From assembly GCF_030285665.1 (NCBI RefSeq), contig NZ_CP127295.1, forward strand, positions 1,550,001 to 1,614,000: a stretch of DNA of 64,000 nt. Reading direction: 5' to 3'. The notes beneath the pieces were generated by a model, which was not told where the DNA came from, ran no database searches, and worked only from the letters and a program-made list of their open reading frames with translations. The stretch comes from Amycolatopsis mongoliensis (GTDB taxonomy: Bacteria; Actinomycetota; Actinomycetes; Mycobacteriales; Pseudonocardiaceae). Below are positions 58,120 through 64,000 of the stretch, piece by piece; position 1 is the stretch's first letter; each line of letters opens with the position of its first letter. Position numbers and translations under genes: made by a program.

Positions 58120-59994
58120 ATGCCCATGTCGTCCCGTTCCCTCCCGAGATCCGCGGCACTCCTCGCCGCCGTCACACTCGTGAGCGGTCTTGCCGCCGCT
58201 CCCGCCCAAGCCGCCACCACCAGCCAACGGCAACAAGACTTCGCCGCCGCCGCGACCGAGTTCGGCGTCCCGGAGAACGTCCTGCTCGGCGTCTCCTACC
58301 TGGAGTCCCGGTGGGACTCCAACGCCGGGACGCCCAGCACGTCCGCCGGCTACGGCCCGATGCACCTCACCGACCTGCGCGAAGCCGGTGTCGCCGGCAG
58401 TCACCACGACGAAGGCAGCGAGGACCCGCGCGGCGACGACGCCCGCCCCGCGCTGCACCCGCAGGCCGGGCCCGCCGCTCCGCCGCAGGGGCTGCAGACC
58501 GTCGACGAGGCCGCGCAGCTCACCGGCCAGAACGCCGAGACCCTCCGCACCGACTCCACCGAGAACATCCGGGGCGGGGCCGCCCTGCTCGCGAAGTACC
58601 ACGCCGGGCAGACCGGCTGGTACGACGCCGTCGCGCGGTACAGCGGGTCCACCGGCGATGCCGCGCGGACCTTCGCCGACGAGGTCTTCGAGACGATCAA
58701 GAGCGGCATGACCCGCACCACCGACGACGGCCAGCAGGTCACCCTCGCCGCGTCGCCCGATCTGAAGACCCCGGAGCACGCGCAGAACCCGGCGGGTGTC
58801 GAGTGCCCGCGGACCGTCACCTGCGAGTCCGTCCCGGCTCCCTACCAGGAACTGCCGAACGACGACTACGGCAACCACGACCTCGCCAACCGGCCGGTCA
58901 GCCAGAAGATCGACCACATCGTCATCCACGACACCGAGGGCTACTGGGACAGCGTCCTCAAGCTCGCCCAGGACCCGACGTACGTGAGCTGGCACTACAC
59001 CATCCGCTCCAGCGACGGCCTGATCGCGCAGCACGTGCCGACCAAGGACGTCGCCTGGCACGCCGGCAACTGGTACGTCAACGCGAAGTCCATCGGCATC
59101 GAGCACGAGGGCTTCGCCGCCAAGGGCACCTGGTACACCGAAGCGATGTACCGCTCGAGCGCGAAGCTCGTCGGCTACCTCGCGCGCAAGTACGGCATCC
59201 CGCTCGACCGGGCGCACATCATCGGCCACGACAACGTGCCGGGCACGGTCCCGTCGACCATCGCGGGCATGCACTGGGACCCGGGCCCCTACTGGGACTG
59301 GTCGCACTACTTCGACCTGCTGGGCGCGCCGCTCGGCGGGTTCGGGCTGCCCGGCTCGTCGCTCGTGACCATCGACCCGGACTTCGCGAAGAACCAGCCG
59401 ATCTTCACCGGCTGCGACACCGCCGGGACCCCTTGCGCGGCACGGGGTTCCGAGGCCGTGGTGCTGCACTCGGAACCGAATGACGCCGCTCCCCTGCTGA
59501 AGGACGCCGGCCTGCACCCGGACGGCTCGCCGTCCACGATGGCCGTCTCCGACGTCGGCAGCCGGGCCGCGACCGGGCAGCAGTACGCCGTCGCCGACGT
59601 CCGCGGCGACTGGACGGCGATCTGGTACCTCGGGCAGAAGGGCTGGTTCCACAACCCGCGCAACGCCCGGGTCGCGAAGCCCGCGATCGGCTGGGTCGTG
59701 ACGCCGAAGCCCGGCCTCGCGACGGTGCCGGTGTACGGCCGCGCCTACCCCGAGCCCGAGGCCTACCCGGCGAACGTGACCGTGCAGGCCATCACGCCGC
59801 TGCCGTACACGCTGGCCGCCGGGCAGAAGTACTCCTCGGCCGGGACGGTCGGCTCGGAGTACTACTCGGCGACCACGTTCGACGTGGCCGACCACGTGGT
59901 CGTCAAGGGCAAGCTGAAGTACGTGCAGATCCAGTTCGGGCACCGGATCGCGTTCGTCAAGGCGGACGACGTCCGGATCGCCCCGGCGTTCTAG
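58120..59994 (+). CDS. Secreted N-acetylmuramoyl-L-alanine amidase
   Basis: 624 residues. Signal peptide (residues 3-34, LLAAVTLVSGLAAAPAQA). N-terminal lytic-transglycosylase-like helical region (FGVPENVLLGVSYLESRWDSNAGTPSTSAGYGPMHL), then an Amidase_2 domain with zinc ligands (IDHIVIHDTEGYW, the His and Asp of IIGHDNVPGT, HWDPGPYWDW). The C-terminal half is beta-rich with SH3-like repeats (YAVADVRGDWTAIWYLGQKGWF). ATG at 58126 is an alternative start, better spaced from GGGGG. Likely remodels or recycles peptidoglycan. Confidence 0.92.
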   Translation: MPMSSRSLPRSAALLAAVTLVSGLAAAPAQAATTSQRQQDFAAAATEFGVPENVLLGVSYLESRWDSNAGTPSTSAGYGPMHLTDLREAGVAGSHHDEGSEDPRGDDARPALHPQAGPAAPPQGLQTVDEAAQLTGQNAETLRTDSTENIRGGAALLAKYHAGQTGWYDAVARYSGSTGDAARTFADEVFETIKSGMTRTTDDGQQVTLAASPDLKTPEHAQNPAGVECPRTVTCESVPAPYQELPNDDYGNHDLANRPVSQKIDHIVIHDTEGYWDSVLKLAQDPTYVSWHYTIRSSDGLIAQHVPTKDVAWHAGNWYVNAKSIGIEHEGFAAKGTWYTEAMYRSSAKLVGYLARKYGIPLDRAHIIGHDNVPGTVPSTIAGMHWDPGPYWDWSHYFDLLGAPLGGFGLPGSSLVTIDPDFAKNQPIFTGCDTAGTPCAARGSEAVVLHSEPNDAAPLLKDAGLHPDGSPSTMAVSDVGSRAATGQQYAVADVRGDWTAIWYLGQKGWFHNPRNARVAKPAIGWVVTPKPGLATVPVYGRAYPEPEAYPANVTVQAITPLPYTLAAGQKYSSAGTVGSEYYSATTFDVADHVVVKGKLKYVQIQFGHRIAFVKADDVRIAPAF

Positions 59995-60016
59995 ACCGGT
60001 CCGGCGGGGGTCGCGC

Positions 60017-61393
60017 TCACGCGTCGAGCGCGACCTTCGCCCCGGCCGCCTGCTCGGTGTTGCGGCGCGTCTTCGCCCAGCCGTTGCGGCCGCGCACCAA
60101 GCGGAACAGCGCGCGCCACGACGTCACGTAGAACGTGTAGATGTACGCGGCGTACGCGAAACCCATCCCGATCCCCCGCAGGATGTTCTTGCTGCGCAGG
60201 CACTTCAGCTGGTAGATCGGCCCCCAGACGAGGAACGGCAGCAGCCCGAACGAGCCGTAGATGGCGAAGAGGATCCACGCGCCGCCGGTGAACCACGTCC
60301 ACATCTGCGCCGGGTCGCCCGCGGTGCTCGCCACCAGCAGGATGAACGGGATCGGGTACAGCAGCGAGCCGAGCAGCTGCAGCCACGGCTGGGCCAGGTA
60401 GTACATCATCTCCGCGGCGCCGAGCGTGCTGACGTGCGGCGAATCCCAGATCCGCCGCAGGTAGCGGGCGCACTGCATGGTGCCCTGGCCCCAGCGTGTG
60501 CGCTGCACCAGGAAGCGCCGCAGGCTGTACAGACCTTCCTGCGCCACATGGGAATCCGGCGTGAACCCGGTGCGCCAGCCCTCGGTCAGCAGGTGGACGC
60601 CGAGCTCGAAGTCCTCCAGCAGGGAGCCGCGCCAAGGCTCTTCATCCGGGCCGGCGATCGAGTCGAGCGCGGTGAGCCGGGTGAACTGGCCGTTGCCGCC
60701 CATGGAGATCGTGCCGGTGAAACCGCGGGACGTCTGGATCGCCGCGATCGCCGTGCGGAACTCCAGGTCCTGCAGCTGCGCGAGCTTCAGGCCGAACCAG
60801 CGCCCCACGGAGTTGCGGGACGGCGGCGGCGTCTCGACGTTGCTCATCCGGACGTCCAGCTGGACGGCGCCGATCTCCGCGTCGCCGAAGAGGTGGTCCG
60901 CCGCGCAGACCTCCAGGCAGTTCGGGGCCGGGCGGCCGTCGGCGTCGACCACCACCACGACCACGTCGTCGCGGGTCGCCTCCGGGCCCATCCAGTCGTT
61001 CAGGGCCCGGTAGGCGGCGTTGAGGGCGTCGCCCTTGCCGGTGCGGGCTTCGGGCCTCACCCGCGGCACGAGGTGCAGGTACGGGTCGTAGCCGCCGTGG
61101 CGCCGCCACAGCATCCGGACGACCCGCGCGGTGCGGTCGTCGGAGTCGTCGTCGACGACCCAGACGTGCGCCTTGCGGAACGTCGTGCGCAGGTAGCGGA
61201 TGGTCTCGCGGATGACGGACTCTTCGTCGCGGCACGGCACGAAGAAGTGCCACGTGAAGTCCGCCGGGTCACCGACCGGGCCGGGTTTGCGGCGCAGGTA
61301 CGGCACGACGATGACGACGACGTACACCAGGAACGCCACGCTCATCGTCAGCGCGAACGCCTGGGTGATCGCCAGCAGGACCTTGACGCTCAT
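60017..61393 (-). CDS. Processive-type family 2 glycosyltransferase in the exosortase operon
   Basis: 458 residues. One N-terminal helix (about 8-32), a GT2 domain with VVDDDSDDRT, the DxD-type VVVVVDADGRP, LEDFELGVHLLTEGW and the QRTRW motif, then three or four C-terminal helices. The layout resembles cellulose-synthase-like enzymes that make and move a glycan across the membrane. ATG overlaps the exosortase stop as ATGA, so the two are co-translated; it may glycosylate or assemble material linked to the exosortase substrate. Confidence 0.9.
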   Translation of the reverse strand: MSVKVLLAITQAFALTMSVAFLVYVVVIVVPYLRRKPGPVGDPADFTWHFFVPCRDEESVIRETIRYLRTTFRKAHVWVVDDDSDDRTARVVRMLWRRHGGYDPYLHLVPRVRPEARTGKGDALNAAYRALNDWMGPEATRDDVVVVVVDADGRPAPNCLEVCAADHLFGDAEIGAVQLDVRMSNVETPPPSRNSVGRWFGLKLAQLQDLEFRTAIAAIQTSRGFTGTISMGGNGQFTRLTALDSIAGPDEEPWRGSLLEDFELGVHLLTEGWRTGFTPDSHVAQEGLYSLRRFLVQRTRWGQGTMQCARYLRRIWDSPHVSTLGAAEMMYYLAQPWLQLLGSLLYPIPFILLVASTAGDPAQMWTWFTGGAWILFAIYGSFGLLPFLVWGPIYQLKCLRSKNILRGIGMGFAYAAYIYTFYVTSWRALFRLVRGRNGWAKTRRNTEQAAGAKVALDA

Positions 61394-61929
61394 GCCTTCT
61401 TCTTCCGCGTCGCGAGCCAGACGTACAGGACGAGCGAGACGGCGCCGCCGAACACGCTGACCATCGAGCCGAGCAGCGTGTGGCCCCAGTAGTAGCCCTC
61501 GTCGGTGCCGAACCAGTGGACGAGCCCGACGATCGTGAGAATGCGCAGCTGGTTCACCAGCACGACGACGAGCGCGGAAATTCCGAGCGAAAAGAACAAC
61601 CGGCGCGCATTCGCGGGCCGGAAGTACAGCATGACCATCGTCACAACGAGCAGCGGAAGCAAAAGGAACGCCGAAGAACATTCCGGCGTCATTCTCAACC
61701 CGAATGGAGCAGCACCGCTCAACCCAAAGTAAACGGACTCGCGATCGGGCGCGACATAAACACCCGATGTAGTGATGACGTCGAGGATGGCGCCGGCGAG
61801 GCGCACTTCCAGTTCGCGGTAGAACCGCTCGGCCAGCACGACCGCGGCTCCCGCGGCGGCCAGCACGCCGAGCGCGATGACCAGCGGAAACCGTGCCATG
61901 CCTGAGTTCGGAGCGCTCGCTACGGCCAC
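61390..61929 (-). CDS. Exosortase/archaeosortase family protein (XrtP-like)
   Basis: 179 residues, about five helices. The catalytic triad of exosortases is present: Cys84 in TPECSSAF, Arg129 in NQLRIL and His150 in YYWGHTLLGS. Cuts a C-terminal sorting signal of target proteins. GTG with AGAGGA 5 nt upstream. The first half is clearly less GC-rich than neighbours (for example around 61560-61760), a possible trace of transfer. Divergent from the presumed substrate gene. The XrtP subtype is inferred from the neighbouring choice-of-anchor-P-type protein. Confidence 0.85.
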   Translation of the reverse strand: MAVASAPNSGMARFPLVIALGVLAAAGAAVVLAERFYRELEVRLAGAILDVITTSGVYVAPDRESVYFGLSGAAPFGLRMTPECSSAFLLLPLLVVTMVMLYFRPANARRLFFSLGISALVVVLVNQLRILTIVGLVHWFGTDEGYYWGHTLLGSMVSVFGGAVSLVLYVWLATRKKKA

Positions 61930-62259
61930 GACGATCCTCTCGGTGCGGATTCTTCGATCAAGCTGCGGACCCCGGGCGAGCGTAAGTCATGACCACCCCG
62001 CCGTTCCACCCGGAGGTGTGGTTTGGGCGACCATTCGGCAGAATCGGCGGCGAACTTGCTAGGCCGACCGGGTGATGTCATGACGACCAGCGGAAACGAC
62101 GTCACGGAATACCCGATCCGGTGATTCGGGAAATTTGGTGTGCTATTCGGGCCGCTCTTCGCGATAGTCGATTCGCGTGCCGAGTCGAGGCAAGCCGGTC
62201 GATCCGCGCCGCCGTCACGCGAACTCCAGGGAAACCCAGCGAATTCGGAGGACCAGTTG
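61930..62259. other. Divergent promoter region of the exosortase cluster
   Basis: 330 bases between the exosortase and its predicted substrate; slightly lower GC than the average of the window. No gene or clear operator recognised. Confidence 0.5.
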
Positions 62260-63024
62260 ATGAAAAGCTCCCTCGCGCGCCGCGGCGGCCTGCTCGCCGC
62301 GGTCGTGGCGAGCTTCGTGCTCGCCGGCGCGGCGCCCGCTTCGGCCGCGCCCGGCGACGGCTCCGCGTACGGCGTGAACGTCGACGTGACCCTGCTCGGC
62401 CAGCCGGCCGTCCAGGCGGGTCCGCTCGCGGCCGCGAACACCGCGGGCCCGACGAGCAACAGCACGGCGAAGGTGAACCTGACGGGGATCCTGACCACCG
62501 GCGTGATCAACACCGAGGCCAAGCGGGACGACAACTCCGGCGCGGTGACGGCGAAGGCGAGCACGGCCGACGTCGGCCTGCCGCTGCTCAAGGCCCTCGG
62601 GAAGGTCGGCGTCAAGGCCGTCGAGGCGGTCTGCACGGCGACCCAGGAAGGCGTCAAGGGCAGCACCACGCTGGTCGGCGCGGACCTCGGGAGCGCGGGC
62701 GACGTCGACTCGAACCCGGCGCCGAACACCCAGGTCAAGGTCGGGCTCGCCGGCATCAACATCGCGACGGTCATCCTCAACGAGCAGATCAAGAACAAGG
62801 ACGGCAGCCTCACGGTCAACGCCCTCCACGTGAAACTGCTCGGCGGGGTCGTCGGCGGGCTCGGCTCGGGTGACGTCATCGTGTCGTCGGCGACCTGCGG
62901 CCCGGCCGCGCCGCCGATGCCGCTGGCGTCCGGCGCGGGCCTGTGGATCGGGCTCGGCCTGCTCGGCGCCGTCGCGCTGCCGGTCGGGACGCGCATCTAC
63001 CGCCGTCGCTCCGCGCAGGTCTGA
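62260..63024 (+). CDS. Secreted exosortase substrate (choice-of-anchor P type)
   Basis: 254 residues. ATG with GGAGG 8 nt upstream. Signal peptide (SLARRGGLLAAVVASFVLAGAAPASA), a Thr/Asn/Val-rich beta-type domain with two Cys (AVCTATQEG and ATCGPA), and a C-terminal tripartite sorting tail: PPMPLASGAGLW, a hydrophobic helix and RIYRRRS. This matches the form of PEP-CTERM/XrtP tails. The motif lies directly opposite the exosortase, which is the presumed processing enzyme. Confidence 0.85.
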   Translation: MKSSLARRGGLLAAVVASFVLAGAAPASAAPGDGSAYGVNVDVTLLGQPAVQAGPLAAANTAGPTSNSTAKVNLTGILTTGVINTEAKRDDNSGAVTAKASTADVGLPLLKALGKVGVKAVEAVCTATQEGVKGSTTLVGADLGSAGDVDSNPAPNTQVKVGLAGINIATVILNEQIKNKDGSLTVNALHVKLLGGVVGGLGSGDVIVSSATCGPAAPPMPLASGAGLWIGLGLLGAVALPVGTRIYRRRSAQV

Positions 63025-63035
63025 GCGAGGCCCGG

Positions 63036-63215
63036 ATGTACAAGATGCCGGGTGCGGGCGTCGGCGTGGCCGGTGGCGGGGTGGGCACCCTCGCCGCCAC
63101 CGGGGCCGACGTCGGGTGGTGGCTGGCCGTCGGCGTGCTCCTGGTCCTGCTCGGGACCGTCGCGCTGATCGCCGTCCACCGCCGCAACCGCCGCCTCTCC
63201 CGGGCGCGGAGCTGA
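63036..63215 (+). CDS. 59-residue mini-protein with LAATG sortase-like signal
   Basis: Starts MYKMPGAGVGVAGG, 11 bases after the substrate gene. Contains LAATG at residues 19-23, then a transmembrane helix (about 27-48) and an Arg-rich end (HRRNRRLSRARS). LAxTG is the signal read by actinobacterial class E sortases, but the protein has no signal peptide and almost no cargo. Perhaps a micro-anchor, a regulator of the sorting enzyme or a decayed gene. AGG-type RBS 5 nt upstream. Confidence 0.65.
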   Translation: MYKMPGAGVGVAGGGVGTLAATGADVGWWLAVGVLLVLLGTVALIAVHRRNRRLSRARS

Positions 63216-63287
63216 GAGAAGGGCCGTCGGCGTGCGCCCCTCGCACGCCGGCGGCCCACGGCGGAAATTTCTTGCACACTGGACGAT

Positions 63288-64000
63288 GTGGAAAAGGGGC
63301 ACCGCGGGGTGGACGTGATGTTGCTGGCCGGGACGCGGCCGGAAGCGCTGAAACTCGCGCCGCTGGCACTGGCGCTGGACGCGCACCCGGCACTGCGGCC
63401 GATCCTGGTCCACAGCGGGCAGCACGCGGGCATGGTCGAGCAGGCACTGGCGCCGTTCGGCCTGGTCGCGGACGCGTGGCTGGACGTGCCGCCGCGCGTC
63501 ACCGGCGGCCAGGCGGAGCTCGTCGCGGGCCTGCTGCCCGCGCTCGACGACGTGCTGCGCCGGTTCTCCCCGGCCGCGCTGGTCGTCCAGGGCGACACCA
63601 CGACGACGCTGGCCGGCGCGCTGGCCGCGTTCTGGCTGGGCATCCCGGTGGTGCACCTCGAAGCCGGGCTGCGCACGCACGACCTCACGGCGCCGTTCCC
63701 GGAGGAGGGCGCCCGGCAGATGGTGTCCCGGCTGGCGGCGCTGCACCTGGCGCCGACCCTCGGCGCGGCGGCGGAGTTGCGGGCGGAAGGCGTTGCGCGG
63801 CAACGCATCGCGGTCACCGGCAACACGGTCGTCGACGCGGTGCTGGAGATCGCGGCGCGCGACCTGCCGGCCCGCGACACGGCGCTGGCGCTGCTGGAGA
63901 TGGAGATCGCGGAGGCGGGCGAGCGGCTGGTGCTCGTGACGTCGCACCGGCGCGAGTCGTGGGGCGAGCCGCTGGAGCGGACGCTGGCCGCGGTGCAGCT
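63288..64000 (+). CDS. wecB: WecB-type UDP-N-acetylglucosamine 2-epimerase (3' end beyond window)
   Basis: About 237 residues visible; the frame is open at the right edge (full proteins are about 370). Signature blocks: LLAGTRPEALKLAPLALAL, GQHAGMVEQAL, LVVQGDTTTTLAGALAAFWLGIPVVHLEAGLRT and VTGNTVVDAVLE. Interconverts UDP-GlcNAc and UDP-ManNAc for wall or glycan precursors. Start uncertain: GTG at 63288 used; GTG 63309 and ATG 63318 are in frame, and AAAGGGG lies suitably before 63309. Follows the exosortase substrate, suggesting glycan supply to this cluster. Confidence 0.9.
   Translation, partial: MEKGHRGVDVMLLAGTRPEALKLAPLALALDAHPALRPILVHSGQHAGMVEQALAPFGLVADAWLDVPPRVTGGQAELVAGLLPALDDVLRRFSPAALVVQGDTTTTLAGALAAFWLGIPVVHLEAGLRTHDLTAPFPEEGARQMVSRLAALHLAPTLGAAAELRAEGVARQRIAVTGNTVVDAVLEIAARDLPARDTALALLEMEIAEAGERLVLVTSHRRESWGEPLERTLAAVQ

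Overview
The window is very GC-rich actinobacterial chromosome with GTG and TTG starts, WhiB and BldM regulators, mycothiol-type enzymes and rhomboid/PspC/STPK families. Gene content and order fit a Pseudonocardiales member such as Amycolatopsis. That assignment is an inference from protein style and synteny; no 16S gene is present. Two blocks conserved with Mycobacterium are recognisable: chorismate mutase - uvrD1 - M23 peptidase - sucC - sucD - DUF5336 - perM - purN - purH, and guaA ... choD - guaB3 - guaB2 - DUF5319 - rsdA - sigD - bldM - whiB3 - groEL1 - groES.

Layout: (1) 1-6.8 kb, minus strand: a LexA-controlled mutasome operon, imuA' - orf90 - imuB - orf282 - dnaE2 (dnaE2 runs off the left edge). 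It has a perfect SOS box upstream and near-zero or overlapping junctions throughout. The two extra genes, orf90 (heptapeptide repeats encoded by a 21-bp tandem array) and orf282 (15- and 27-residue repeats), are unusual. (2) 7-19 kb: a GNAT enzyme, two membrane-linked proteins, purH-purN, perM, DUF5336, sucD-sucC, a degenerate B12-domain protein and a large polytopic membrane protein. (3) 19-25 kb: an M23 peptidase, a small Cys-containing gene with its own perfect SOS box, uvrD1/pcrA, a DUF1707 protein, and a chorismate mutase preceded by a Phe-Phe-Tyr leader peptide and attenuator-like hairpins. (4) 25-36 kb: envelope-associated single-pass proteins, an active Ser/Thr kinase beside a pseudokinase, a LysR regulator, an EamA transporter and a PspC/two-component system. 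(5) 36-47 kb: guaA, DinB-like and mycothiol-dependent enzymes, rhomboid, ADH/ALDH, a Tat-exported FAD oxidase and choD. (6) 47-58 kb: guaB3/guaB2, sigD-rsdA, a BldM homologue lacking its phospho-acceptor Asp, a MerR/B12 protein, whiB3 and groES-groEL1 with a CIRCE element. (7) 58-64 kb: a secreted amidase, then an exosortase cluster: XrtP-like exosortase plus GT2 on one strand; a predicted exosortase substrate, a 59-residue LAATG mini-protein and a WecB-type epimerase (cut by the right edge) on the other.

How the parts work together: the LexA boxes tie the mutasome operon and the small gene next to uvrD1 to DNA damage. purH/purN and guaA/guaB serve purine synthesis. sigD-rsdA, bldM, whiB3, the kinases and the PspC system are regulatory and envelope-stress functions. 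The rightmost cluster looks like a dedicated surface-protein processing and glycosylation locus. No tRNA, rRNA, CRISPR array, insertion sequence or prophage was seen.
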